From: Cotesia glomerata
Lineage: Eukaryota > Arthropoda > Insecta > Hymenoptera > Braconidae
Direction of reading: 5' to 3'
Length of the DNA stretch: 64,000 bases
Assembly (NCBI RefSeq): GCF_020080835.1
Contig: NC_058163.1
Location: forward strand, 25,432,131-25,496,130
Of this stretch, positions 22,327 through 34,300 are shown piece by piece. The position numbers and the translations under genes are program-made. The notes beneath the pieces were generated by a model, which did not search any database, was not told the origin of the DNA, and saw only the letters and a list, made by a program, of their open reading frames with translations. Numbering within the stretch: the stretch's first letter is position 1; each line of letters begins with the position of its first letter.

Positions 22327-25238
22327 GTATATAAATATACAAAATATACGAAAAATTGATGTGGGTACTTAAATGAAAGGTCTTGATGAGTGTAACTTCG
22401 GGATGAGCTTATATCTTTAAAAATGTCAATAGTTCTTGCTCATTTTCTCAATAATATGGATAATAATAATAATTAAATAAAATAAATGACCTGTAACAGT
22501 GACAAGAAATGAGACGATATCTTCACCAAGCTTATTAACAGCTTTTACAGTATACTCTCCGCGGTCTTTTCTCCTAGCCGCAGGTATCCTCATTGAGCAC
22601 TCTCCACTGTCAGCCGCATCGATAATGTGTCTATCATCTGATTTTATAACTTCACCGTCGTGTAACCAGGTGACATTAGGCACAGGTTTCCCTGCTATGG
22701 ATACTTTCAGTCTGATTGCTTCATCTTGCTCGAAGAGGAGTCCATCTTCGTACTGCCTGGGAAGCCGTATTCGTGGTGCAGCTACAAATTTAATCAAAAA
22801 TTGAATTATTATTCAATTATTATCATGAAAATGTCAAGATAATTTAATATATCTTCTTCTTCTTTTTCTTACCTTCGAGATTAAGTTTCGCGCGCGTACT
22901 AATGTGCCCAGCACGATTCGTAGCCGTGCATTTTATTTCACCTTCATCATTCAACGCTGTTTGATGGATAAGAAGTGTACTTTTACCGTTCTCTGTGACT
23001 ATTCTTGTTCTTCTACTGCTAAAAATTTCAAAGCCGTCTTTAAACCATGAAATTTTTGGAATTGGTAACCCGGAAAATTTTACAACAAATTCTGCCTGTA
23101 ATAAAATTTAAAAAATCATTCAAAATTTTGGTAATTATTAAAAACTTATAATTTTTTTTCTTAAATATTTATTAACAATGGAAAAAATTTTTTGTCTATA
23201 AGATCTACCAATAATAACCTGTTCATTTTCAAGTGCAGTAGTGTCTTTAAGTTCCAATTCAAAATGTGGTATAGTAGCTGCGGATCTTTGAAGCGTAACT
23301 GTCAGCGGATCTGACAGTTCACTCGGTTGAGAGATTCCTAAGCTATTTTGCGCTCTCACGCGAAACTGATACCTCCATCCTGGTTCTAGTCCACTGAGAG
23401 TCAATTCAGGAAATGGACAAAGGTTTGGCGATGATCTGACCCAATGGGGCGACCCCATGCGTCGGTGTTCTACTAAATATCCAATTATCGGAGCACCACC
23501 ATTACTTGGCGATCGTTCCCAGCGAATGCCGACAATGTCTGGTTGAGCGTCGTCTGATGATCCAGGAATTAGGACTGGCTTTCCAGGTGGTGCTGGAACT
23601 CCTAAAAAAATCCTAAATTAATATAATCTTCATAATAAATTTTGACACTTAAAAATTCTTAAGATTTTTTTTAACAAACAAACCATATTAAATAAAAAAA
23701 TTTTATAAAACTATGAATTTTTAAAAATAATTTTTCAATGCTAATTTATTTATTTAATAATTTTTAGAATTTTTCAAAGTAGAAAATTATTACAAAAAAA
23801 AAATTAACAAAAAATTACACGTCGAAATTCTAAAAATTTATTAAAACAATTTTTTTTAATTTTCTTCACATTAAATTAATTAAAAAAAAATCTGATAATT
23901 ATCATGAATTTTATGAGAAATTATTATCAAAAAATTTTGACACTTAAAAATTTTTTTCAACAAAAAAACCATATTAAATAAAAAAATTTTATAAAACTAA
24001 AAATGCAATTTTTAAAAATAATTTTTCAGTGCTAATTTATTTATTTAATAATTTAGAAAATTTTTTAAAGTTGAAAATTATTACAAAAAAAAAAATTAAC
24101 AAGAAACTACACATACAAATTCTAAAAATTTATTAATAAAATTTTCTTCACATTAAATTAATTAAAAAAAAATCTGATAATTATCATGAGTTTTATGAGA
24201 AATTATTATCAAAAAATTACACACAAAAATTCTCAAAATTTGCTAATAAAATTTTTCCATTGTTAATTAATTCTTTAAATAAAATCTATAAAATTTTCAG
24301 ACTTCTGCTAATTAAAGTATAAATAAAAATTAAAAAAAATGTTTACTGATCTGAGCATAATAATTGTACACAAATGAATAAAAAATTAAGAAGAAATAAT
24401 CCATAAAAAAACACCAGGCTACACAATAATTCCGTCTCGTCTTTCACGTACTTAGTTACAGCGTCTCCAACACAATCGCGCACGTGGATCCAAAAATAAA
24501 ACGGAAAACCGTTTGGCAAGCTCGAGACCACTGGCTAGTTTCTTCTTACTCTTTCTCTTGTCTTCCCGCGATCTCTTTCCTCTTCTGCAGCTTGTATTGC
24601 CAGAAGAAGAAAGAGAGGAAGAATAAAAAATGAAAATAAAAAAAAAAGTACGTATCGACTGCACGAATGTAAAGCGTCGTTGAATTATTAAAGAATAAAT
24701 AAAAGTATACTAGACATGTTTACAAAAAATCCAAGGAATAAAATCTCCCCTTAAGTAACCAATGAAGAAAATAAATAAAAAAAAAAAAGCAGTGGTGTCT
24801 TTTTATAAAAGCGATGATCTAAATATTTATAGTGAAACAGTGAAAGAATGAATATACGTAAAGTTGGAATGCCTAGAAGTAAAAGAGCTAGTAAAATTCC
24901 GGGTCACTTTGAGTTTGAGTGTTTCGTCCGCGGCCAAATGATGCGCTCTCGTTATAGATACCAAAGTGTTATATTATAGTATAGATGCTCTGTTTAGTTA
25001 TAGACGACGACAATGGACCTAACTTAATCACCAGACAGCTAAGCTAAGCTACAAGTATTTATATATTTATCAGACAATAAAGTTAAAAATTAAGTTACTA
25101 AAATCTAAATCTAATTTGTCTTGACGCAGTTTATCACCAGTCACACGTCGTACCTGGACCACCCCAGTGGACTCTCTTGGAGTTACTTCCGGTAGAAGTT
25201 GATAGTCTTCTTGCATTCTTAGCTGATGCATTCCCCAT
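16929..25238 (-). CDS. FN3-Ig-Ig-FN3 protein with candidate N-myristoylation and C-terminal membrane hairpin
   Basis: Complete model of 1387 residues. Exons in transcript order: 25238-25154, 23601-23219, 23095-22873, 22781-22491, 21528-21401, 21323-21151, 20892-20514 and 19430-16929, with phases 1, 0, 1, 1, 0, 2, 0 all consistent. The start is fixed by an in-frame TGA 19 codons upstream. The protein begins MGNASAKN, which fits the N-myristoylation pattern (Gly2, Ser6). Domains: FN3 at about 29-135, Ig 142-230, Ig 231-327 and FN3 328-420, with the usual WERSPSNGG, ISWFKDG and YKFRVKAENPYG signatures. Residues 430-1320 are disordered, with acidic, Asn-run and Arg/Ser-rich parts. Near residues 1335-1365 two hydrophobic stretches separated by KNEL form a possible hairpin, ahead of a tryptophan-rich basic end. 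Family resemblance is to myosin-binding-protein and titin-class intracellular Ig/FN3 proteins. Exact orthology is not recognised. Confidence 0.82.
19563..20405 (-). mobile_element. Helitron-like element, 3 units, minus orientation, 3' end truncated
   Basis: It lies in the intron 19431-20513 of the FN3/Ig gene. Units start near 19637, 19888 and 20130. The 5' side is well kept: read on the minus strand, TCAAAAATGCTCTATCTC starts at 20400. The hairpin and CTAG are missing. Confidence 0.55.
21608..22434 (-). mobile_element. Helitron-like element, 3 units, minus orientation, both ends truncated
   Basis: It lies in the intron 21529-22490 of the FN3/Ig gene. Units start near 21684, 21940 and 22180. 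The third loop has expanded into an (AT)n run at about 22246-22322. It ends only about 55 bases from the exon at 22491. Confidence 0.55.
23640..24300. repeat. Duplicated A+T-rich segment in intron 1 of the FN3/Ig gene
   Basis: TTTATGAGAAATTATTATCAAAAA and its surroundings occur twice, near 23909 and 24196, with matching flanks (AACCATATTAAATAAAAAA near 23680 and 23968). The offset is about 285 bp. Non-coding. Confidence 0.65.
24420..24700 (-). other. Moderately GC-rich stretch in intron 1 of the FN3/Ig gene
   Basis: It stands out from the A+T-rich intron (23602-25153). Two short minus-strand frames cross it but neither has a domain or an in-phase splice pair. It may be an alternative 5' exon or promoter. 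Nothing stronger can be said. Confidence 0.2.
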
Positions 25239-25351
25239 TGCTCTTTTTTTGATGAAGATGGTGATGATGAGATCACCGTTGTAAATTGAATCTCACATGC
25301 ACCATTTGCCTTTGTATTTATGTCTGCTGACCAGCAGATCAAAGGAAGAAA

Positions 25352-25394
25352 TAATGATGGTGAGGAAGATGATGATGAAGATGATGATGATGAA

Positions 25395-25430
<36 letters not shown>
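25352..25430. repeat. (GAT)n/(GATGAA) microsatellite upstream of the FN3/Ig gene
   Basis: Nearly pure GAT triplets with a few GAA/AAG interruptions, about 110 bases upstream of the start codon at 25238. It may lie in the 5' UTR. The Met-rich frame through it is a repeat artefact. Confidence 0.9.
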
Positions 25431-25434
<4 letters not shown>

Positions 25435-27040
25435 ACTAGCTCAAATGAGCTAGTTGCTTCACTCCTCCACCTTGGTTATAATAGTAAAACTAACTCGCGG
25501 GTGTCTCGATATAGCGCGGAGCCTCGGGGCAGCACTGGCTCTTGGGAAAAACGAATGCTCGGGTGAGAGCTTATGCTTGCGCAGACTCCGAAGGTGATAT
25601 ACCCACACTGGCCAACTACATTAACTTAACTGCCGGCACTGAAAAATCAAATTAGGGATTTAAATCAAGAAGAATATGCTTTTATGTATATAATACTTAC
25701 TTTGGACTCGAAGAAATATTTGGAGTTATTTTTTCAGTGTATTAAATAAATTTATGAAGACTATTTGGTTGTTTGAAGAATAAATTTTGTAGATTGCGCC
25801 ATTTGTGGGTGACACTTGTTGCGTTAATGTATGATTTTTCAATGTTAGATTTTTTTGCTTCAGGGTTATGAAAGTTTTTGAAATGAACAATTGAAAATTG
25901 AAATTTTTAATCATTTTTTTTCTCTAGTTATTTGAGAGCAATAATAAAAATTTGTAAGAATAAATTATGATTATTTCCATACAGGGATACTGTCAGAAAA
26001 TTGTTAATTTTTTGATACTTATTAAAGATATTGAAGTGTAACAACTCCTAAAATATTTAAAATTAATTAATCTCAAGAGCGAGATAACTGCAATTAAAAA
26101 TGGCATTTTTTGCACAGATGGTATAGAAGAGGAATTAGAGAATAATTGCTCCCGAAAAATCTTTTATAATTTCTTAAAAATAGTTTTTTTTAATTACATT
26201 TCTTCCTTAAATTATTTTTTAATATTTTTTATTTGAAATAAATTAATGTTATTTTTTTAAAAGTTAATAAAATATTAAGAATAAATATTTCAATATAATA
26301 CAAATATAGTATGTGCTAACTCTTCCTGATTTATTAATTTAGCAAAACTATTTTTTTGGACTAACTAGAAAGTATTGCTATATATTAACGAAACTGTTTC
26401 CTTGATAAAACATATAAATTATTTGTTACAACCTATGTTTTGTTATCATAAAATATGATTTTTTTATCCCTACGCTAATACAATAACTTGTTATCATATG
26501 TCATATGTCGTATTGTTATCTCAACAAAATATTTTTATCAATAAACATATTTATCTATTAAAGGATTTTTTTTTAGTAATGTCACTGGAATATGTTAATT
26601 TATATAAATTATAAAGAAGAAATTAAAGATAACATCAAATCAAGAAATAACAATAAAAAAACCTATATTCGTATTTTAACCTTGTTAAATATTCACGGTG
26701 TTAAAAATTTACATTTATTCATTAAGTAGCTTTTATTAAAACCATATTTGTTCCAAATAAGAGCAATTTTTAAATAATCTATTTCTTCTTTCTAATTATT
26801 TATACATTTCTTCTTTATAATTTTTATAGTTAAATAGCAATAAAATTATTGTGAAAAAAATTTAATAAAAATATTTCTCATGTAATGATTAAAAAAAATA
26901 ATTAGGAAATTTTTAAGAACATGTTTATTATTGTTATTGATTTATTATAAAAATTTTAAAAATTGACAGGTGTCAGCTGACTTCAGTATCATAATTTTTG
27001 AATGTTTTTTTTTTTTTTTATAATTATAACTGAAAAAGAT

Positions 27041-27229
27041 GAAAATTAAGTTAGCCGACATCTTAAAATTTTTATAATTTTTTTTATCGAAAAAATTATT
27101 ACAAAAAAATATAAAAAAAAATAAAAAACTTGAAAAACTGTAAGTGCAATTTTTTAAAAATATTTTTTTGTTCTAATTTAATTATTAAAAAAAAAAATCA
27201 AAAAACTAAAAATGTCGGCTAACTTTATT
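27041..27229. mobile_element. AAGTTAGC-type MITE with well-matched ends
   Basis: The left end GAAAATTAAGTTAGCCGACAT and the right end ATGTCGGCTAACTTTAT are near-perfect reverse complements about 185 bp apart. The interior is poly(A)/poly(T)-rich with the family marker GTGCAATTTTTTAAAAA. No coding capacity, so non-autonomous. Confidence 0.65.
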
Positions 27230-27670
27230 ACTTTTATCTGAAATAGGTTGAATTAAATAAATTATCAAGAAGAAATCCTGCAAAGTATCACAAAATAAAA
27301 CAATAGCAATAAAAAAACTCCATTCCAGGGCTTTTAAATCCTTAAAATATTAACGGTGTAAGAAACTAACAATTTAAAACAATTGGTCAAGGTTCCGTTA
27401 TGATAAAAAATGTTTTTGCACTTTATATAAAACCGGTAACTGATCCTGGCTGATCTACTCTAACCAAAAATAAAAAAGTAACCTAGTGAAAAGAAGAAAA
27501 GCCAATGGACAAAAAAAGGTACGTCCACATATATTATTTCCATAAATACATACCTTACTTAACTTAATATAACTGCCGTGTATTAATCTGAATGTACATT
27601 ATTTAGGATTTTTAATGGGTACGGTGGTAGGTTCTGTTAATAAGTAAACGTGAGATTAATTTACTATGTA

Positions 27671-28110
27671 TATTGTAACGATTCACGACAGAAATATATC
27701 ACCCGGAGCCACATGCACTCAGGACGGGGAGTTAGGTCGGAATAATGGTGTCCACTACTGCACTTTGGGTATCAGAGTCGAAGTTTAAAGGGTAGTAGTG
27801 GGGTAGAAGGCCCCGAAGATTTGCGAAGGGACACGAAGAAAATCTTCGGGAAATAGAAAAGTGTGAGAAAAGTGCAAAGGGGCAATAAGCCTTCGTGACG
27901 TCAGCGGGCCCGAGAGTACAGCTGGCCATGCTGACCTCGGGTCCTCTATCGCTTGGGTTTATTGCACATAGAAAAAAGAGTAATAAACAGGAAAGGTTTG
28001 AGGAAAGTTGTTGGGAAAAAACTCATGGGAAAAACCCACAAGCCGGAGAAAAAAGGCTCCGGATCTTAAAATGTACAAATATTTACAACTTAATCCTATT
28101 ACAACTGAAA
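27671..28110. mobile_element. GC-richer fragment, possibly LTR-derived
   Basis: It begins TGTAACGATTCACGACAG, the form of many insect LTR starts, and is far richer in G+C than its flanks. It has internal short dyads such as CCGAAGATTTGCG and AAATCTTCGGG. I could not define a matching end or a target duplication, so a solo LTR is only a possibility. No protein domain. Confidence 0.3.
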
Positions 28111-28211
28111 GTTTACAACTAAATTATTCTATTGAATTTACTACATTTTACAATTTCAAATCTTAACTGTAGCCTAAATGTCTAACAAAATAATTTTAAT
28201 TTTAACTAAAT

Positions 28212-28857
28212 TGCACGCCTCATAGCGCGAAGCGCGTGAGGTTGTGCTTTATACTCGACTCGTCAAGGTCAAGCAATTTTGTGATCTTTAAATGTCTCTA
28301 TCACAACCATATTACACTTATACAATGATATAAGTAGATGTACACCAAAAAAACACTTAAATTAAACCATCTTTTACTTTCTAAAATCATTTCATGTTGC
28401 TATTTTGAAAAAAAAAACGTTTTGAAAAAAATTTTACATGGACGTCCGGATGTCACCCCATTTTGGATGTACCAATGATTACTCCCGAACAAATTGATAT
28501 TTCAAGACCGGACCTTTTTTATTAGTTTACGAATGCGATGAACTGGGTCCGTATTTCATATCAGTAGCCTAGTTAACGTATTTTTTTTTTAAATTGAATT
28601 TTTATTAAAATTTATTACGATATAACCGTACAAAGACAAACGAATTTTTCTTATTTGTCACGTGAAAACTATGGCGCCACTTGATAAAGCTAGATTTTTT
28701 TAGACTGCGTGCGCATATAACAAGAAAAAAGGGCGCTGATATTAAAAAAAAAAAAAAAAATACTCTGTAAGAAATTACTTAATTATAATTTTCTTTTTTT
28801 TATCAGTTACACAATTTATTTTTTCTTAAAAAATGAATGAGCGTTATGAGGCGTGCA
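28212..28857. mobile_element. Non-autonomous TIR element, about 646 bp
   Basis: The left end TGCACGCCTCATAGCGC matches the right end GCGTTATGAGGCGTGCA in inverted orientation, with one mismatch over about 17 bases. Just inside the left end, CCTCATAGCGCGAAGCGCGTGAGG forms its own small hairpin. The interior has no long open frame. Confidence 0.6.
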
Positions 28858-29004
28858 CTTTTGGATTTTCCAAACTTTTTTTACTAATTTTTAAATAATT
28901 TTAATGTCAGCGGTCACATGACCGCCACAATTATATTATTATATACATTGTACCTAAGAGCTTGATGTCATTGATGCCCATTTAATTTAATTTTGTTTTC
29001 TGCA

Positions 29005-29130
29005 GAGTAAAGACCTAACCGGAGTTGGCTCCAAGCTCCAAGTCGGTCGGTCGGCACCTTTCCCCGGCGATCGAGAGAGTGGCACGTGGAACGTGGAAGA
29101 GAAAGAGACTAGAGACCCCGGTACTATACG
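29005..29130 (+). promoter_or_regulatory. GC-richer candidate non-coding first exon (SESTD1-like gene)
   Basis: This block is much richer in G+C than its surroundings and is followed by a strong donor, GTGAGTACG. It lies upstream of, and on the same strand as, the SESTD1-like gene. It fits a 5' UTR exon or core promoter. A TTTTCTGCAG acceptor-like string precedes it, so an internal 5' exon is also possible. There is no transcript support. Confidence 0.35.
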
Positions 29131-29293
29131 GTGAGTACGTATCTACAGTATTATATTATATTATATTATATTATATGCCGAGTGATAAAGAGGAGAAAAA
29201 GGTGCGCCAATGCGGAAGAGAAGGGACAACACAAGATGTAAGACACAACACACAGAACACAGGTCTACACACTACACTTAACTCTCCTGTAAC

Positions 29294-29345
29294 TGACTGT
29301 GTGACTCTGACTCTGATATGAGTCTGAGTCTGAGTCTGAGTTAAG
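29294..29345. repeat. GACTCT/GAGTCT hexamer array with dyad symmetry
   Basis: A run of GACTCT units is followed, after a short ATAT spacer, by GAGTCT units, so the two halves are reverse complements. It is a simple hexamer satellite and could form a hairpin. Confidence 0.7.
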
Positions 29346-30189
29346 TTACTGAATGCGCGGCAAAGGAGATTCAACATTCAACAGTATGTTGTATATTCTC
29401 TTCATGATCGGTGCCGGTGTACCGTTGCTTTTTCAATGAAGATTGCTTTTAAGTTTTCCTCCCGTTTCCCTCTTCATAGTGGTACAGTGGTACACGACAG
29501 ATCTTACTAAGGAAGCTGGAGAAGACACTCGCTCAGTAACGCGTAAAAACCTCATGTTGTTCTTTCTTGTGTCGCGTGTAAATATTTTTAATTGTACTAT
29601 TATTTTTATTAATAATATTTATTATTATTTTTTTATCAAAGTCACTTTTGTAAATGTTTTATTAGTTGTTATTTTAAAATTTTTTTTCAGAATTTAAAAC
29701 AATGTGATGTCAACCTTTGTATTATATACTGTGTTTATATTTCTTCAATGTTAAATAATGCTTGGATGGATAAATTAGTAACTTGATCCTCTTAAATGAC
29801 GAAATTCAATTCCAGTGCTATGCTGTCATGTATGTATTTTAAATAAATAAATAAAATACGAGTAAGGTGAATAGAATAGAATGTGAAAGTGAATAAGTAC
29901 ACAATATAAAACATAACTTGACATTGAATGTAAAATGTAAAGATATTTTTTTTTTAATCAGTGTAGTGTATATAGTGAACAGTAGTTAAAGCAACTTTTT
30001 AATTGTGTATATTAATAAAAATTAATTTAGCAGATATTAAATAATTTTTTTAACAAATAAATTATGGAAAAAAAAATTGAGGAAGAAATTTTAAAAAGTT
30101 AAAATTACAATTTTTTTTTAATAATTTCTTGAAACTAATTTGTTTTGTTAATAAAATTAAAAAATTGTTGAGACTGGTAACTTTAATAT

Positions 30190-30935
30190 TATATGACATT
30201 AAAGTTAGCAGTCTTGGCCAGTTTTTAATTTTTTTTTTTAACAAAAAAAAATAATACTGAAATTAACCGATGTTTTTAATTTTTTGATTTTTTTTTTTAA
30301 TAATTAAATTAAAAAAAAAAATATTTTTAAAATATTGCATTTAAAGTTTTTTAAAAATGAATTTTTTTTTGTAACCATTTTTTTAATGAAAAAAAATCTT
30401 AAATTTTAAATATCAGCTAACTTAATTTTCATACAAAAAAATTTGAAAATTAAGTTAACCGACATCTAAAATTTTTTAGAATTTTTTTTTATTAAAATTA
30501 TTACAAAAAAATTAAAAAAAAAATTCAATTTTAAAAAACTTTAAAAACTACAAGTGCAATTTTTTAAAAATATTATTTAATTCTAATGTAATAATTAAAA
30601 AATTAACAATATCGGTTAACTTTACTATTATCAAAAAAATTTATTTTGAAAAATTACTTTTTAAAAAATAACATTTTTAATTTCTTACAATTTCTACATG
30701 TCAATTTTTTTTCTTGATTTTTTTTTGACATAACTTATTTATGAAAATTAATTTAGCAAATATTTAATAATTTTTAGAACTTTTGTTAACAAATAAATTA
30801 TGGCAAAAAAAATAAAAAAAAAAAAAAATTGACATGTAGAAATTAAAAAAAATTAAAAATGCAATTTTTTAGAATTAATTTAATTGTTAAATAAAATTAA
30901 AAGTTTGTCAAGTGACAGCTAACTTTAATTTCGTA
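30190..30935. repeat. Cluster of AAGTTAGC-type inverted-repeat copies
   Basis: At least three copies lie close together: about 30253-30435, 30441-30625 (AAGTTAACCGACATC at one end, ATCGGTTAACTTTA at the other) and 30742-30925. It is upstream of the SESTD1-like gene, in its probable 5' intron. Confidence 0.55.
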
Positions 30936-31018
30936 ATTTATTTGTTAAAAAATAATGAAGCATTAGCTAAATTAATTTTCATTAATTGTGTATTTAATTT
31001 AATTTAATTATTTTCAGT

Positions 31019-31378
31019 TAATCATGCCTAAAAAAAGCTACTTGAGAAGAAATAATGACACTGAAAAAATGAGAGTTACAGTGTGACGTTGTTTCAAGTT
31101 AAAAAAATAAAAACAACAAATAATTAAGCAACTGGGGCATTGGATGGAAAATTACTATACAGTTTATATGCCAGTTAGAACATGAACGGTTGATAATCGG
31201 CACGTGGTATTTTACTATGACGGTGATCTGTGAACCAGTTTATTGAAAACACGACACCAGCTTGTCATACATCTAGATAAATATTTTGTTTAATTAAAAG
31301 TATTTACTAAGTAACATTACCTGTAACAGATTACGGATTGTATTTATTAGTACATTGGAATTTAGGATATTTTAAGAG
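31019..31378 (+). promoter_or_regulatory. Probable 5' UTR of the SESTD1-like gene with a short upstream ORF
   Basis: A TTATTTTCAG acceptor ends at 31018. The next ATG, at 31024, opens a 20-codon upstream ORF that ends in TGA at 31086, well before the main start. The stretch from there to 31378 has no other long frame. A 5' UTR exon starting here, joined to an upstream exon near 29.1 kb, is an inference. Confidence 0.35.
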
Positions 31379-34300
31379 ATGAGTGAACGTCGTAATCTGA
31401 AGGTCGTTGACGTCCGGGAGACACTTGACTCTAAGTTGGCTTATCTGCCTGGCGGAAGAGATCGAGAAGGCAAGCCTATTCTTGTTGTTGATGTCCCGAT
31501 CTACTCATCCGATGAATCTGTAGCTGACAATAAATTGGAAAAGCTTTTGGCTTATCTTCTTTCGACTTTCAAGTAAAAATTATATTTAATATAATTTTAA
31601 TTATTGGTAAGATGATTGATGATTTTTGATTGTTAATCAAAGATGATTGAATATATTTTAGCGATGAGACTAAGAAGAATGGAATTTCATTGATTATGGA
31701 TGCGAGGAAAGGATCCTGGAGAGTGGCCAGGTCGTATATCCAAAGGTCCATGAACGTAGTGGGGAAATATGCAGCTCGTATGATTGTTATTCGACCTGAT
31801 AGCTTCTGGGAGAAACGAGTTGATAACTGCACCAAGTCTTGGAAGGACGGCGAGGTATTGCGGTCTTGTACTTTGTACTTAAATGCTACTGTTAATTTTA
31901 TTGTTAATTTAAGGATAAATAATCTGAATGATTTATGTGGATATCTAATCACAATAGTGAACGGTTTATGTGTCATATATGGATACTGGATATAGAAACT
32001 TAAGCAATCTAGCATATTTTATCTGAATAGGAAACGAAGATTAAAATTTTTGTGGTCTTGTATGTATTTTTACAGCCCATTTACATTTCTATCACGAGAT
32101 TATATTCTTATGTGGATACCGCTCAAGTTTCAAGTGATTTAAGAGGGACTAAAGCCTATGACCACTATGACTGGATTCAAATGCGTGTTGTAAGTATTTT
32201 TAAATTTATTATTATTCATAATAATAATTAAAAATTTTATAAATTAATCACTATTAATACTTTATTCTTCTAATTTTTAATTTATATACAATCTAAGCTT
32301 TCTTCGTATTATTCTAATTAGAATTTTTCTTCTTTTTTTATTTTATGGAGAAAAGTTATTATTGAAATTATTATCATTTAAAAAAAGATTTATAAATTAT
32401 TTGCTATTAGCCATTTCTTCTCTAATTTATGGGTTTATATACGCTGTAAATTTTCTCCTTATTATTCCTAGTGCTTTTTTATTTTATTTTATGAAGGTAT
32501 AATATTATTATTGTTATTATACAGAAAGGAATAATTCTTAATTTTTAAATAAATTTTTTTGATATAAGAACATTTCTCCTTGCTATCAAACAACTACGGT
32601 CTTTATTATTATTTATAGATTAATCTATATTAATTTTTGTGTTTAATTATAATTTTTAGATTCATAATTAAGAAATGATCTTGTATCTTGTGAAATATTG
32701 ACCTTTTTAAAGATATAAGCTCATCCTGATGTTATACTCATCAAGACCTTTCATTTGAGTACCCACATCAATTTTTCATATATTTTATATATTTACATAT
32801 ATTATATATATGTAAATATGAAAAATATACGAAAAGTGCATGTGGGTACTCAAATCAAAGCTCTTGATGAGTGTAACTTCGTGATGAGCTTATATTGTTA
32901 AAAATGTTAATAATTAAGAAACGACCTTGTATCTTGTGAACTATTGACATTTTCAAAAATATAAGCTCACCCCAACGTTCCGCTCATCGACACCTTTCAT
33001 TTAAATACCCACATCAATTTTTCATATATTTATATATATTATATATATATGTAAATATGAAAAATATATCAAAATGCATGTGGGTACTCAAATGAAAGCT
33101 CTTGATGAGTGTAACTACGGGATGAGCTTATATCTTTAAAAAGGTCAATAGTTAAGAAATGACATTGCTATTTCGTCAACCAATGACATTTTTAATGATA
33201 TAAGCTCACCCCGATGTTACACTCATCGAGACCTTTCATTTAAGTACCCACATCAATTTTTCATATATTTCATATATATATTATATTATATATATGTATA
33301 TATGAAAAATATATCAAAAATGCATGTAGGTACTCAAATGAAAGCTCTTGATGAGTGTAACATCGGGATGAGCTTATTGTCACTTAGTGACTGCAAGGTT
33401 GCTAATTATTATTATTTTTAACTTTTAAAATAATTTTTTTTTTTTATTTATTTCTTTTTCAGAGAGTAGAAGATTATGAAAAGAGTACCGCAGAATTAAT
33501 TTCAAAACTTAATGAGTTCAAAGCCAAATTAAAAGACTTTGGAAAGATTGATGAAACTAACGATGAAGAAAAGAGTGTTGAGTTTTATGTAGAAAACAGA
33601 GATGAATTGGAAGTAATGTGTCGTTATATTTTACATGAAGGTCTGGTACTTATTTTTGTAAAGAAATAATTTGTTTTATTTAAATAATTAGTTTTCTTTT
33701 ATTTTATTTACAGGGCGAATTTTGGCGAGTGATATGAGCAGTGAAACCTCTCAGGATATTCAGGATACCATACATAGAGTTCATGACCTTCTAGATATGA
33801 TTGAATCTAATCAGGTGAGTTAATAAGATATATTTTGAGGTAACAAACTTGAATTAGATTGAAAAATTAATTAAATAATTTTATGATTGCTAGATTGACG
33901 TGGAAAATAGTTGGACTGAGATGACCACTAATTTAACGTTAATGAAAGAAATAAAAGACATTGAACAAGGTATTAATCGAGTAACTAATTGGATTCTTGG
34001 TCCTGCTGACGCAATGCTCAATTTTCATAGCAATGTTGGTTTTGATGTCGCTTCTTCAGAAATTTTACGACGCGAACATGAAGAATTAGAACGAGAATGT
34101 AGAGTAAGTTATAATTGATAAAATTTGTTAATAAAATTTTTTAAAAAATTATTTCTTGCAGGTAACTTATGCCAGATATACGCAACTTACTTTTAGAATA
34201 AATAAATTACCAGAGCACTGTTTAACTGAGAGTCTTAAAGCGCAAAAAGATTTCATGGATTTCGTGTGCAGAGGTTATGCCACAAGATTAGAAAGGCGAA

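Larger units (their letters stand above)
25239..31018. other. Intergenic region between divergent genes
   Basis: It holds the promoter side of the minus-strand FN3/Ig gene, including a (GAT)n microsatellite at 25352-25430. Then comes very A+T-rich spacer to 27.6 kb with an inverted-repeat element at 27041-27229. A GC-richer fragment at 27671-28110, a TIR element at 28212-28857, a candidate 5' exon at 29005-29130 and more inverted repeats at 30190-30935 follow. I see no convincing protein-coding gene. Confidence 0.6.

Noticed and set aside
25297..25566. 89-codon Met-rich frame
   Set aside because: It is a translation of the (GAT)n microsatellite upstream of the FN3/Ig gene.
29025..29321. 98-codon plus-strand frame as a small gene
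   Set aside because: It crosses a strong donor at 29131 and runs into simple repeats. Better explained as a non-coding first exon.
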